In this document: positions 1 to 13,746 of the stretch, one piece after another
Layout of the letters: each line of letters opens with the position of its first letter
Numbering within the stretch: position 1 is the stretch's first letter
Source of the DNA: Thuidium tamariscinum
Taxonomy: Eukaryota > Streptophyta > Bryopsida > Hypnales > Thuidiaceae
Direction of reading: 5' to 3'
Length of the DNA: 64,000 bases
NCBI GenBank assembly: GCA_947034885.2
Contig: OX344751.2
Coordinates: 558,001 to 622,000 of the forward strand
The notes under the pieces: generated by a model
What the model was told of the DNA's origin: nothing
The model's input: only the letters and a program-made list of their open reading frames with translations
Database searches by the model: none
Position numbers and translations under genes: made by a program

Positions 1-3000
1 AAGTATCAATATTAAATGTAATAGTGGTGCTCCTAATTTCAACATTCATCGACATATTCATTAGAAAATATCACATTAGCACATATTACATATCCACAAT
101 TTTATTTTCATTAACGATTCAAGAATTTCATGCAAGAATTTTTTTAATTTGAGGGTTTTTTGGCAATTTCATCTAAGATTTTATTACTTATATTCCAAGG
201 GCTTTATGCAAAGCCCATTATTTTAGTGTAAATTGAAAACAAATCACCACAAAAAAAACATTGATCTATAGAAGTATACTTACCTTCCTAAGATAGGCAT
301 GATCATTGCCTCTTTATACAATGTTATTTAGTCAATCCAAAGGGACACCAAAGTTCTACTCCATCACTTCTTATTCCCCAAAAGAAAAGAAATATTTATT
401 CTTCATCTTCGTACACTTATAAAAAATGTTGTAGATAATTGAGTAATAATTAGAGATTTTCAACAAATCCTGGAATTGCAGTGGTACAACTAACACATTT
501 TCTACCAAATAATTTTTTTGCAACTTTTTTGAACTGATTTTTTGAATAATTTAATCAAATGAATAAATAATAAACTTTTGATACAAGTAAAGATTTCTGA
601 AGATTCTTTGATAAGAAATATGAATTTTTTTTGAAAATTTTAGGGAAAATTTTACAAATTTACAAATTTATTAAGTGAAAGATTATTGACTAATATGTGA
701 CTTCAAATATTTACAAGTTTTATTATTAAAAACAAAATTTCTATAAAACTTGAAAAGGTTACAAAATATTTATAAACTTAAGAAAAAAATTTGGAATGAA
801 ATACATGAAACATAGTCAAATTTTGGTCATTAATATTTCATTCAATAAAATTTTAACCTTTGAGAAAATCATTAATTTACAAATTTTAAGAGAATCTTGA
901 TTTGACTTTCAAAAGAATCTTGAAAATAAAAATCCATATCAAACATTTTTTCCACTAATAAATTTGATTAACCCCTAAATTGGGCCCAAGGCCATTTTTC
1001 TATCAAAAACCACTCAAAACTGCCATTTTTGCTGCATTCTTTGAAAAGAATAAAAAAAGTTTTTTTATAGAATCTAACCATAAGATCTTGTACTTTGTTT
1101 GTATAAGATCATGTGATAAAAATTTCATGAAGTTTGACCATATAGATTGGAAGATATGAGTACTCAAAGTTAGAAAACATAATTTTTTTAAACATTGTTC
1201 TACAATTTCAAATGACTTTGATTGCCATTTGTTGAATTTTTTTGCACTATAGACTTTGAATTAAAAAATTTATGTGTTTAACCCTAAACTGCCAGCACCA
1301 TTTTGTTGCATTTGGATGATAGTCTAGGGTCATAAGAAGAAGTAAATAGTTTTTTTTTCATCCACTTTTTTTAAATGACTTTTCATGTTGAATTACAAAG
1401 AGTATCCAATTGAGTTTTTAGTCTAACTAATGTTTGTTTTCATGTAGTTGAGACGTAATTAGAAAAAACGGATGGCAAAATTTGTCATTTTAGTGTATTT
1501 TGAGAAATTGAGTAAATCTGAAATTTCTCCTTGAAAATGACATTTTTTAATTTCGAGGCCAACTAATGAAATAGAGGTCCTCTACTCTAAATTCTTCTCC
1601 AATTAGAATTTTGAAAAACTTCATAAAATTGAATATTTTATTGTAGTTTGAACTCTGGCTGTATTTAATGTCCATTGCATTCTAATAGCTCTAAGATGGA
1701 ATTGAAACACAATAATCCCAATAGTAAGATTGTTTGAGTAAGCAAATTTAACCTTGTCAAGCAATTTTTTTTGGAAAAATGTGGAAATTGCATTCAAAAA
1801 GGAATCCCGTAAGTTATTTTTTCAAGAAGATGCTCAAATTGCCCAAAAAACAAGATTGTTCATAACTTTCACACAACTAATCTATATGGAATGAATCAAG
1901 CTTCACACATAGACAAAAAAAAATTCTAAGATAAAAAAACAAATTAAATTTATGCTCTTGGGCACAAATTGAAAAAAGAATGATATTTCCACAAAGGTGA
2001 TCAGTTTTCCTATCTTATGAGAAAGTTTCAAAAAGTTTCACTAAAAATTGAGGTCACCAGAACCTACTCGAACTCCATATTGTCCCTTGAGGGGACAATG
2101 GGCTTTTAGGGGTTAAATCCCCAAAAAATCAATATTTTTTCAATTTATTACATAATCATTTTCTATGAGTGTACAAAAATATGTCTTGTTTTAAGAAAAA
2201 TCTAATTTCTGAATTAATCATGAAATTTTTTGAAGTCTAAATATTTATGAGAGACATTGTATATCTTCTATAAACACATAAGTAATTACGACTAATACAA
2301 GCTATATCACTATACTATAAGTTGTATCATATATCAACTCATATGTATATGAAATGATATGTAGGTAGATATGTATTGTTGTATATTGTATATGGAAGGG
2401 GGTGTCAAAAATAATATGAAGTGCTGGTGGTTGGCTATAATATTTGTTGGCAAGAGAGTAAAGCATGCCAAAAAACAAATTCAACGCTTATTCTAGAAGG
2501 TAGTGTAGTGTGTTTTTCAATAATTTATTCTAGAAAGCATTTTAATTCTTATATTGTATGAATGTTTTAAGAGTTGACTACAAGGCATAGCCTATATTTC
2601 ACTTCACATTTTTTAAAATGTCAACAAGACATGTTGCATGCAATCTAATTATGTCAATTTTGGTCCCATCTTTGCAATAAGAAGGATATTTGTTTGGGAT
2701 GTTTTTGATTTTATTAGTTTTTTTTCTTAATTCTTATATTCAATTGTGAGTTTTCAAATACTAAGTCCAATTTTTTTTTCAATTACAAATTTCATAGATT
2801 TTTTCACTATTTTTTTCTTGATGTTTTCAAATTGCAATTGGATTTTTTTCCAATTCCAATAGCTAACTTTGAACTAGTTGTTGTTTTTTAAAAACTTGTA
2901 GGAATCAAACTCAAACTCAAATTCAAATTTGACACCAAGTGGTGCAAGTTTGAGTTTGATCACATTTCTCTTAGCAAGGGTGGGACCCAAAAATCCTAAT

Positions 3001-3500
3001 GTAGGAAGAACTCAATTCAACATATGATTAAATTGCCAAACAATATGAAATTGAGAATAAGACAAATCTTGTTGTCAATATTCCTAAAAACATTCAAGTT
3101 GTGCAAGGATTCAAATGCTTTCTAAAATAAGTATTGAAAGAGTTCTACTGTACTTCCTAGTTGTACCCTTGGTTTTGAATCTCGGATCTATTAGTTTGTT
3201 TGTGGTCCTTGTCCCACCATGTGGCTCATGGTCTTGTATTTTTTTCCTCTTGTAATGAAATGTCACTTCATTTGTATTTTCTTAAAATTAAATATAAAAA
3301 TTAATAATCTATACCATAAGACTATTTGTTTGTTTGTTTGTTACGTTGAGATCTCCCAGACCACGCATCCACTGGCCACGTTCTTGACGCTGTGAGAAAG
3401 CTCTTGGCAAAGAAGAGTGCATGGGTTTGGTTTTGTGGCATTCTAGTGCATGGTGAGAAAGTAATGCATTTTTGAGTTATTTTTGGTTCTCAAAATTTTA
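1..3500. other. AT-rich intergenic DNA with degenerate repeats
   Basis: No coding region is supportable. The stretch is full of A/T homopolymer runs. Text around 1780-2130 resembles the dispersed R1 repeat described at 5590 (a decayed 'cataactttcac..aactaat..tgattcaa' block and a closing 'aggggttaaat'). A short (GTTT)n run lies near 3325-3342. I see no tRNA, rRNA or recognisable gene. Confidence 0.6.
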
Positions 3501-4143
3501 AAATTAGTGATAGAGCAGAGAGTCCTTGCAACAAGCAAGTTGCTGTTTCAATACCTGGTGGCGCCAGGTTTGTTCCTGGCTTAAAATCAGCCTCTAAGGG
3601 AGAAACATCCATTCCCGTCCATGTACCTTGGAGTGGATTGTAGAGTTACTCAAATTTGTCCCTAGAGTGTAGTTAATGTATTTGCCACATGTGTGAAAGT
3701 AATTTGCTGACACAATTGAAGGACACATAGGAAAATCTAGTTGGTTGAATGCTGATTTTTGCAGGGTTCAATTTTGAGTGCACCTATTGTACACTTTCAG
3801 TGGTCTAGGGAGCCATCACTTCAAAAAAACATAGAAATTACATATAATGTCCTAAAATTCTATTTCTTTTTTTGGATATTCATAATTTTCACTTGCTAAT
3901 ACTAGAAAAATATCAATTTTAGGAAAATTTCCCTCCACCTATGCTGAATTCCTTATTTGGACAGTTTTGGGTGCTTCCACTATATTCCTGATGGAACCCC
4001 TCGCAGTGTGTTTCCTCAATACGCTTGTGTCAAAAATTTTAAAATTTTAAAAAAACAAAACACTTTTAATTTAGTTTTGCCTGTGGCACCAGCACAAGGC
4101 ACAGTGGCACACTACTGCAACGTAGGTACACCCCAAAAAGCCC

Positions 4144-4227
4144 TGTTCCTAAAAGCGCCATCTGCAAAACACATACATTTCCAAAATCAGTCATGTTCAC
4201 AGGCTGTAGATGGCGCTTTCAGAAACA
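4144..4227. repeat. short imperfect inverted repeat (hairpin-capable)
   Basis: The arm at 4144-4166 and the arm at 4204-4227 are reverse complements over about 23 bp with roughly four mismatches. The shared core is AAAGCGCCATCT, and the loop is about 37 nt. The fold could be a small-RNA precursor or the remains of a tiny MITE. Nothing in the sequence decides between them. Confidence 0.45.
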
Positions 4228-4603
4228 GACTTTGATTATTAATAACTTCTGCATACGGTATCCAAATCGTGCGTTCTTTGGTGCGTTGGAACATGCTTTC
4301 ACTTGCCAACAAGATTGCATAGAAATCTGAACTAGCTAATAAAAGGAACTAGGCACAGTATGAATAAGTGGCACTTTTGCGTGTACCTACCTTAGTAGTA
4401 ATTGAAAGCCATGTAAAACTTTACCATTCACTCCGTCCGTCTCCCTTAGTGCCAGTGATCTCAGAACAAATTCAGTTTGGTTTTTAGCCAAATGTTCATT
4501 TCTGGAAGATTTTTAAAAATTTATACAAAGAGCATGAAGAAATTAAGTAGAAAATGAGCGAAATTTAGCCCGTTTGGGGATCCCTGCTTCGTCCCATGGA
4601 ATT

Positions 4604-4619
4604 CCCCCCCCCCCCCCCC
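4604..4619. repeat. poly-C homopolymer (16 C)
   Basis: A run of 16 consecutive C residues on the + strand. Homopolymers of this length are prone to sequencing and assembly length errors. Confidence 0.9.
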
Positions 4620-4779
4620 AAACCTGGGTCAGGCCTCCCCCTGAAAGTGGAACTCCATTGGCTGATAATGTCTGTAGGGAACGGCGGTCATAACGAAGCC
4701 TACAACTCGACCTGATCGTTGGCATTTCCCAAGGCTTATCCATCCCTCCCTTCCTCCGGCCCTCCCCACCAGTGATGCG

Positions 4780-4985
4780 GAAGTTCCGTACCGCATATCA
4801 AACAACAGGCTGATATGGCCAACCATGATTTCCTGCACCACTTCACAGACAATTCCATGTGGACCAAATTTCTTCCCAACCCAAATGCCTTCCCTGGTAA
4901 CTTAGGCAATGGAAGCTTACCCAGCTTCGGATTTGCCATTGGCTTGGGTTGGGTTGGGCTCCGGCGGTGTCTGCAAACATGAATC
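4780..4985 (+). pseudogene. possible decayed exon, family unknown
   Basis: One + frame through the ATG near 4815 reads about 55 codons with protein-like composition (phrases such as NHDFLHHFTDNSMW and LPNPNAFPGNLGNGSLP), then stops at the TGA near 4980. A stop also lies a few codons upstream of the open stretch. No flanking exon with consistent splice sites was found, and I do not recognise the family. It could be chance in GC-richer DNA. Confidence 0.2.
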
Positions 4986-5589
4986 TAATCAGAACTTCTC
5001 CACCGGTGGAGGTTTGGGGCGCAATTGCGGTTGCCACCCCGCCTTTGGCAAATTGCAAGTTGCGGACTCACGGTGGGTCAGTGTGGAGGTAATGCGACCA
5101 TCAACTGTCTGATATTTATATGGTGAGTGTAGGTTATTTATTTCAAAATTTATTTATTTATTTATTTTATTTATTTATTTTCAAAACACAGGAACAATTC
5201 CCATCCGAGTGTCGGTATTTGGAAGGCAACAAGTTGGACCATGGACTGACTGATCCATGGCAACAAGGGACTTGTTGAAGCCTGAACCTTAGAACGATGC
5301 TGCGGACAAACTCAAAGTGTCGGGTGGATGATAGAGAATCCCTCTCCATAAGGAGGAGCTAGCGAGTCGGCAGATGTTCATCTTTGGAATTTGGTGTGAA
5401 AAGGGGAGGGTTTTGCACAATAGCTATCCCTAGGAGTGCTTCTCGACCTGCGGTTGTTTTAACTTGTTAAGTCCCTTGATTGTGTTTTCAACAAAAACAC
5501 CTCAAAGTGGACATTTCTAGTACATGTTCCAAATATTAGAAAGAAAGAAAGAAATTGTAGACACATGGAAGCATAGGCTCTGACTAGTA

Positions 5590-6385
5590 GTATGTTAGTT
5601 GGAAAAGATGTGAAAAAAATTCTAGAAATTTTCATTGTATAGATTACAAGATATGTAATAGTGTTTGAAATGACACATTTTTTTTTCCTAGTTTGCAATT
5701 CAAAAAGCAAGGCAAATGCACTTCATAAGGTCACATTTGCATGAAAAAAATGTCGATGGTGGTGGTACTTCTGTTGATTCATTCTACATGTGCACACGAA
5801 AAGTTTTAGATCATTTGGAATTGTACAACATATAGGAAAAAAATAGTAAGTAGAAAGAAGTAGAGAATGATTCAAAATACTAAATTGTTGATAATTTAGT
5901 TATGGAATTGAAGAATTGTAATGTTCTAATGAACAATCTAAATCTTGTAATTTTAGTTTTTCAAAAAGCATTGAAAATTGAGTTAAATAAAGGACTTCAA
6001 AGTTTATTTTAGAATAGGGAAGTCATAACTTCATGCAAACCAAAACTCTTCATAACTTTCATCTCATTAATTAGATTGGAGTGATTCAAAGCTTTTTGTA
6101 TAAATGTAAATCTAGAAAACCAATTTCAAATTTTTATTTATGAAAAAAGTGTTTTTTTCTGGTCTAGAATCCTTCACTAGAAAACCAACCTACATGTCAT
6201 ATAATAACTTTTAAACCTTGTAATCAAAAGTTATGAATTTCTTGAGCACCTTAAAGATATTCTTTGTGTGCATACTATGCAAAATTTTCAAATAAGAAAA
6301 ATGAAAACTCCATTCATAATGAGTTGCCCAAAATTTCCTTCTTGCCAAAAAATCCAACTTGATCCTTGAGGGGTTAAGCAAATAA
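5590..6385. repeat. dispersed repeat R1, copy 1
   Basis: A block of shared phrases recurs in the same order at 13440-14885, 25090-25830 and 46240-46612. The phrases include 'gatcatttggaattgtac', 'agtagaaaatgattcaaaatactaaatt', 'tttcatctcattaat..gaatgattcaaagctt', 'gagttgcccaaaat' and a terminal 'ggggttaa'. No coding potential or terminal repeat is evident. It may be an ancient non-coding transposon. Confidence 0.6.
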
Positions 6386-8080
6386 TAGACATACAATACT
6401 ATAAAAAAATGATTTCCAAGATGACCATTCCGTTTTTTAAGGTTTAGAATTGAACCTTCAATGGTGAAATTTGGGTTGTAATGTGGTATATTTTCTTGTG
6501 TATTTGACAAAAAAGTTGTATGAATTGAAGGTAATTATACTATAGTGACCAAAGTTTGAATTCATGTTGAGTTGGTTTCAATGATATAAGTAGGTTTCCA
6601 ATTTGAATCTTTATTGCTCCCTCTATACATGTAAGAAGTTGCAAAATGACTACTAGTATGTATTTTTCTTATATAGTGCCATACAGGGTGCCATATTTGA
6701 GCATGATAAGACATAGATGTTTGGCAACATAGCAATTTCAGGCAAGTATATGTGACTAGAGATTTTTATATTTTGGGCCCAAATTTGAATAACAAGTAGG
6801 GACCAAGGAATATCTTTCATGTGTACAAAAATGAAGACAATTGAAAATATGAATCATAAGTAATAGCCTAATATGTTATTTTTTTTGTAAATAGGTTGTT
6901 CATGCAAATTGGAGAATATCATTGTTTTCAAAAACAAAAATTTGAAATTAATTTTCTTCATTTATGTGTGTGTGGAAAGCTTTGAATTATTCTGTTTTGA
7001 TCAATAGGTCAAAACTTATGAGGGTTTTTTGTTTGCTGGCAATTATGGATTCTTTATTCAAAAATAAACTTTGAAGTTTTTTATTTTTATTCAATTTTTA
7101 ATATTTATAAATAAATAAATAAATAAATCATAGGAAGTCGATTGCTTATTACAACATTATAGCCATGATTGAGATTGACCTTTTTTCGATTCCATAAATA
7201 AATTCTTAACAATTTTGTATTTTGAATCATTTGCTACTCCTTTCTACTTACTATTTTTTCCCTATATATTGTACAATTCCAATTAGTTTGAAATTTCTTA
7301 GAAAGGATCTTACTTGGCCTAAACAATAAATACAAAGAAACACAACCCTTTTAGATCATATTTTATACAATTGTCGCCTTCTGAAGTGCACCAACCTTGT
7401 TTTCTCCAAAGTGAAAAAAATGATTTTTGAACATCCAAATGCTAATATCTTACAATTTACACAATGAAAAACTCTAAGAAAATTCCTATATGTTCTCCAA
7501 CTATTTTACTATGAGATCCTATGGTTACAAATCTAAAAAATATTTTACAAAAAAAAAATTGGTATTGATTCTAGAAATGGCAATTTTTGACTATTTTTGG
7601 TGTAGACATAGTTAAGAAACTTAATAGTGTATGTATTGTCATGTTTTAGTACAGAGTTTGTCATATAAGAATTAAATATTCCTATCTATACTGTACACTA
7701 CAAATGTTTTAGATCTATAGCCATATAAAATGGCATTGCAAATCTAAAAGGTTCAATGAATGACTCTTTCATGATCAACTATAGAAACAAAAATGTACCT
7801 ATTGGTTTAATAATGCTAAAATACATATTTATTTAGTGTGAAATGTTGATGAATTAGTATGGGTCCCCTTAAAACCCGTATTCAGTACAATGATTCAGTG
7901 TACCATTTTACCAAATAAGTTAGTGACATAGGTTCTGGCTAGTATTAGTTGGTCTCTTATGTGTAAGTGTACTGCATGCAGACTGACCCATTCAACTGCA
8001 AATTAGTATGTTTCACATTTAGTGTGTCTGCATCATTCAAGTCAATCAATATGAACTTGTTACCATTGTCTGCCTTGCCC
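6386..8080. other. AT-rich intergenic DNA, nothing recognised
   Basis: It holds homopolymer runs and a short (AAAT)n tract near 7105-7127. Part of 6900-7260 resembles R1 phrases in inverse orientation (tagaaaggagtagcaaatgattc on the minus strand). No supportable gene. Confidence 0.5.
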
Positions 8081-8086
8081 GGTTAC

Positions 8087-8832
8087 CAGCCCTTTTTTTT
8101 CTGGCACCATGGGGGCTAGATTGCACCTTTTCAAAATAAATGTCTTTTTTTTTCCAGATGAAAGTGATCTTTTTTCGCTAGAAATTTTCCACTTCTCTTA
8201 AAAATATAGATAAAGTCGTCAAATTTGGATGAAAAAGTGTATAAATATGATGGAAAAGTGTTTTCAAGTCCACAAGACGGATGAGTATAGAAATACAATG
8301 CTTCACCAAATTTGAACCGATCGCCATCTTGGCACTTTTTCTAAAAGTAAAATGGTCCCTTTCAAGTAGGAGGATTGAAATTCTTATCATCCTCGCCTCC
8401 TCATAATTTTACTTCAATTTATTGTGGCACATATGACTGGCTGCCACATCCATTTTATATCTTTGAAGGCAATGAAGGCAATGAAGTAGTAGAGAAAAGT
8501 AGAGAAAAGTAGAGAAAGGAAAATTGCGCAACACCATGAAAAAATACAAACTATTACAGTTGCTGGAGCATTTGAGTGGTGGCAACCAGCCTTTTTTTTT
8601 CCGGCACCATGTGGCCAGATTGCACCATTTCAAAATAAATGTTCTTTTTTTTGCCAGATAAAAATAATATTTTTTTGTCAGAAATTTTCTAGTTCTCTTT
8701 AAAATATGGATGGAAAAGTGTATGAATATGATGGAAAAGTGTTTTTAAGTCCAAAAGATGGATGGATGTAAAAATACAATGCTTCACCAAATATGAAGTG
8801 ATTGCCATCTTGGCACTTTCTCAAAAGGTAAA
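8087..8832 (+). repeat. direct duplication of a ~250-bp unit
   Basis: Unit 1 (about 8087-8356) and unit 2 (about 8586-8832) are direct repeats separated by about 230 bp. Both run from 'ccagccttttttttt.c.ggcaccatg' through 'gatggaaaagtgttttcaagtcc' to 'gccatcttggcacttt'. They differ by many substitutions and small indels, so the duplication is old. The spacer contains a short AGTAGAGAAA-type tandem. Non-coding. Confidence 0.75.
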
Positions 8833-8884
8833 AAAAAGGGGCTGGTGGCAACTGTTGAAGAAGAAGCTCTCCTTTCAATCCCAA

Positions 8885-9313
8885 AATAGAACCACACATA
8901 ACCGACCAGTTGAGGTATTCTAGACATGCTCTAGTGTAGTACAAGGCAAAGCAAATATTTTTGGAGGTGCAATGATAGAAATGATGGGGAATGCAAAAAC
9001 TTTTGTAACTTTATTGCATGAATTGAAACTACTATGAATTTTGAAAGGCAAAAAGTATTGTGGACCCATAGCCAATGTCTAAACTTTTTCAATTACGATC
9101 ATTGAAGAACTTCTTTCCTATTCATTACTTCCTACTTTCTTGCTCACTAGTTTGGGACATGTGTTTATGAACTTATTGATCCAAACCTTGAAAAAGAGAA
9201 AATATGCATTCCTAGCTTTGATTGGAAATATGTTCCAGCCTTATAGGAAATAAATGTATGTAGTCTTCAAATTGAGGATGGAATGTTGGTCAATTATGGG
9301 TGATTCTACCTTA
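8885..9313 (+). mobile_element. MITE family A, degenerate copy
   Basis: About 430 bp, homologous along its length to the copies at 16617 and 26318. Shared internal phrases include 'aggtgcaa.gataaaaatgatgggg', 'gaattttgaaaggc', 'atagccaatgt' and 'tttgggacatgtg'. The left terminus has decayed to ATAGAACCAC. The right terminus keeps GATTCTACCTTA. Non-coding. Confidence 0.7.
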
Positions 9314-10324
9314 TTTCTATTTCTTCCTTGCAATTCATGGTCATTGTAGAACATTGTATAATGAAGCAATGGTCTTCCTTATGATGAGGGATGTATTATA
9401 CTTTGCTAAAGACTTGGAAGGGATTGATCACTTAATTTGAAGATTAAAGTTGGCTTAAGAGTCATCTTAGACAATTTTGTTTATTATAGGGGACTCTTTT
9501 TTAAGGATGCAAAATGTGGGACCTGTGCCTCATTAATAAATAAACAATGTATGTGTATTTGTGTTCTCTTTAATCTAATTTTTAATTAATCTACAATGAA
9601 GAAACTTGTATATTTTTAATTTATATATAGACAATAGTCCAAATGTGGCTGCTTTCCAAATTTTGTATAAATATATTGAAATTAAAAAAATCTAGTTTTT
9701 ATTAATGGATTTTTTTCTTCTCTTCCAAATGACATAACATTCAATAGCAGCCTGTCACACTGCCTCCCAGCGGATGAAATGGTGTGGAATATTCCACACC
9801 ATTCAGTAACTAAAGTTATAAACTTCAAGAAATGTCAGGTGAAATTAGGTTATGGGGACTTCACAAAGAGAAAAGGCAATCCTTCTATGGTCTACTGAAT
9901 GTTATGGACAAGATTATCCACTTCAAGACTAACCTTTAAATGGCAGTTCAAATATTATTGACCAATGCAAGAAAGGTACATCATCTTTTTGGAAAAGTAC
10001 AGAAGAAATTTGGCTATTGTAAATACTTAGCAAATGTCAATTTAACTAGAATGTGATAAGAAGAATCTTATGAAGGGATATATCTAAAGTTTCACAAAAA
10101 GTAAAGAGAAAAATCATAATTGTTCTACAATGCAAAGATAATGACCATTTAAGTCATGAATTTTAACCTCTCCCCTAAAACTTAAATACAACAATTATTT
10201 ATTAATTTACTATAGTTTGAATTGTCATTGATGAGAAACAATATACATTAGAATGCATCATCCATATATTATGAAGGTAAAAAAATGCTTTAAAATTCAA
10301 AAGAAATAAAGAATTTTTTTGATA
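9314..10324. other. AT-rich intergenic DNA
   Basis: No gene seen. A short near-palindrome around 9779-9805 (GGTGTGGAATATTCCACACC) is the only structured feature. Confidence 0.5.
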
Positions 10325-10755
10325 TAAAGTAGAACTACTCATAAGCAATCAACACTCCATCTCCAATATGTAAACTTCATTTATTTCTAGTAAAGCTAGA
10401 ACAAAGTTCTAACTAGAGCTTGGAATACATATTTTCTTCTTTTCCAAGGGTGGGACTAATAAGTTTACAAAACATGTCCCAAACTAGTGAGTAAGAAAAC
10501 ATGAAGTAATGAATAGGAAATGGATTCTTTATTGATCGTAATTTAAAGAGTCTAAACATTGGCTATGGGTTTGCATCACTTTAGGCCTTTCAAAATTCAT
10601 AGAAATTTCAATTCATGCCATAAAATTACCAAACATTTTGCAATCCCTATCATTTCTATTGTTGCACCTCTAAAAATATTTGTTTTGCCTTGTACTACAC
10701 TAGATCATGTATAGAATACCTTGAGTGATTGGTTATAGGTGGTTAGTCTACCTTA
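10325..10755 (-). mobile_element. MITE family A, inverted degenerate copy
   Basis: Homologous in inverse orientation to the element at 16617-17052. It begins TAAAGTAGAACTACTCATAAGC-like and ends with a mutated GGTGGTTAGTCTACCTTA, which carries an apparent 3-nt insertion. Internal text such as 'cattggctatgggtt' and 'acatgtcccaaactag' is the reverse complement of the other copies. Non-coding. Confidence 0.7.
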
Positions 10756-13400
10756 TTATGGTAATAGATTCCTTATTCAAAACTTTTACCCATAAATAAT
10801 TTCCTATCACTATGTTCATCAATCACACAATCATCCATTGAAAAAATGAATAAAATAGGATGGTTAATAAACATGGGCCTATGAATTTATAATAGTTATG
10901 CAATCAACTAGAAGTGACCGTTGTTGAACAATAGCAATCTAGGATATAATTTATCAATAACAATCACAATCAAAGCATTGATTGATGTACTTGTAATGGA
11001 GTAAACTCAATAGGAACTTCAATCAAGTTTGGGTACAAAATTAAATGTAAGTAGTAACTATATAATCCCACAAATAATGGTTGTTTATGAAAAATACTTG
11101 AAACTACTACATATATCCAACATGACCATCAATTCATATGGATAAATTACATTTGATTCATTTTTTCCTTGTAGTATTGGTGTGTAACTGTGTATTGTTC
11201 TAGTGTGTGGTGTTGTGAATGGAGGGTATTGTAAATATTTTGAATGATTTTGATTATTCACTTCCAAAATCCATATATTGAAACAGTAAATATTTTAAAT
11301 TTATAATTCCAAATTCTATTAATAGAATTTTTAAGCATTTGTCTATACATTAAAAAAAATTAATTGATTTTCATCCATCCTGTAGTAGTAAAGTAGCTAT
11401 TATAGTCACAATGGAATCTTTTACATTATGCACATTTTGTATGTATACATGGATGTTATGAAGCTATTGAGTAGTAATTTAATAATCATAAAAATGAAGT
11501 TTAGACAATTTTTCAACATTTATGATTTTTGGACTTTTCACCAATTCAAATCACTATATTTTCATCGACTTTAGCCATATATATAATTGTAAAAAAATTG
11601 TCTCTTCTTTGAAGTTTTTATTTCTTATCATTTGATTACAAGTTTGACATGTCATCCTTTGTCTAGAATAATAAATGTACTAAATTTGAAATGAAAATGA
11701 AATGTAATTTGTATTTAAATATTTAAAAAATACATAAGACTTAGACCTTGCTTCCACTTTGTGGGTTGTAGTAATTAGTTTGAATATAAACAATTATTTT
11801 GGCTTCTTTCAAATATTATTGATGGTGTTATTTGCATAATATTCTACATTTTATTTGCAATCATTCATTGAATTGCTCTATTCTATCAAAACCCATGAAC
11901 ATATGTATAAATGTTGTCTAAAAGATAATTACTAAATATATTTTTCCCTCTATATATGTCCATGTTGAGTAAAGAAACTATGTTCTCTATAAAGGAAGAT
12001 TTTGAAAGGAATTTTTAATCCCTAAGTGTCTAAGGCAATGGTACCAATATATGAATATGAAAGTGTGAGTATGTGACCCTTGAACATATATATAAGTAGA
12101 TATCATGCAACTATTGAAGGTGCTTATAATATAAACACCTATAATGTAGGTATTTATAGCATAAATATACATTGTTACTATTGAAGGTTATTATAGTATA
12201 GACACTTATATCATAGGTGTATAGTCTTCTAGGCTCGTAGGCTCACACTTCAAAGCTCACATAATAGTAATTCTCATATCTAAGGTACCATATTTTATGT
12301 TAGCAAAACTTTGAAGTGAAATGAATTTTTGTAGATTTAATATTTTCAATAATGATTGCTTTTGCGTGAAAGCCCTTCAAAGTCTATTTTTAGCATTAAA
12401 GTTCAATTTTTCCAAAAACATCGTTCCTAATTTTTGTATTTATGATTTTAAACAGGAATGTCCATTAGAAATCTTGATTTTCAAAGGATCAAAACATCTT
12501 AGAGATGACTCTTGCATACACTAAATCCTAGGATAAAAACCATATTAAAAAAATTCATTTAAAAAAATCATAGATTTTGAGAAGTTACAAATTGATTATA
12601 CTTATACATATTCTTTTCATGATCACAATTTTTAGATTAGACATATAAAAAAGAAGACCAAAAGACTTCAACAATTCTCTTTCACATTTTGGACCCCCTC
12701 ATCATGAGTCATTATGATCCACACGTGAAATTGTTGTATTTTTTTTCCATAACTGATCTACAATACATCTATTTTAAGATTGTAACATTACAAATAAATA
12801 AAAATTTGTTAAAAGTTATGAAACCTTCATCTTTTTGTTTGATTTTGAACAAAATTCAACATGCTTTAAAATCAAACCTAGACATTTAGGAATTAATCCG
12901 AGAGTTATAATTCCATGTGTTGTCAAAGTTTCTCTTTTGCCTTAGTAATAAACTTTGACTCCTAAAACTCAAATGGGCCAAGGAAATTGATAAGATCATG
13001 ATTAAATTAAATCATAAATGAAGTGAATCCTTAAGGGCTCTGACTTCCATATTTCGGATGATAAATGGAGTGCTTGTATGCACTCCTTAGCCCAGTGAAT
13101 TTCTCATTTATCCAATATAATAACTCAAATGTTGAAAGGACAACCTCCCTTAGTGATGCTTTTGTACAAGTCAAGTATAGTAATCTCACAATTTAGTGAT
13201 GTGAACAATTCAAATATTTTTGTATTGTATAGGAAAAAAACTATAATTTTTCATTTTGTATAATAAACATTCAATCTTCTTGCAACCACATCAAATTCCA
13301 ATTTCAGAAAATCAAAATTCTATTTTTGATAAATTTTCAAAGTTAATTTTTATGCTTTTACATAAAACTTTAGACAAATGTAACCATAAGAATTTAGTAT
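10756..13400. other. AT-rich intergenic DNA with one short repeat
   Basis: No supportable gene. The segment 12190-12270 recurs near 54706-54782 with only a few differences (see the separate entry). The rest is low-complexity AT-rich sequence. Confidence 0.5.
12190..12270 (+). repeat. ~78-bp dispersed repeat, copy 1 of 2
   Basis: It shares the phrases 'tatagacacttata', 'gtatagtcttctaggctc' and 'taggctcacactt..aagctcacataata' with 54706-54782, in the same orientation. Function and family are unknown. Confidence 0.75.
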
Positions 13401-13746
13401 TTAGACAAATGTAACCAAAAGATTTCTTAGTAAACTAGATTGAAAAGATGTGGAAAAAGTTTCAAAAATTTATGTTGTGTAGATTGTAAGATATAAGTGT
13501 TTGAAGTGACAAAAATCATTTTTTTCCTAGTGCAAAAATTTGGGCAGTTGCACTTCAAAAGGCAACATTTGTATGGAAAAATATCCAAAATGGTTGTAAT
13601 TCTTTGAATTCATTCTTCAAGTCAAGTTGGCTACATCCTTGAAAATTTTCAAATCATTTGGAATTGTACAATATGTAAGAAAAAAATAGTAACAAAAAAA
13701 AAGCAGAAAATGATTCAAAATACTAAATTGTTAACAATTTATTTAT

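Larger units (their letters stand above)
3540..5400. other. GC-richer intergenic patch, no confirmed gene
   Basis: Base composition rises clearly compared with both sides. It contains a short palindrome (CCTGGTGGCGCCAGG, near 3557), an imperfect inverted repeat (4144-4227), a 16-nt C run (4604-4619) and a protein-like open stretch (about 4780-4980). No complete gene can be assembled. It may be a decayed gene or an old mobile element. Confidence 0.4.
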
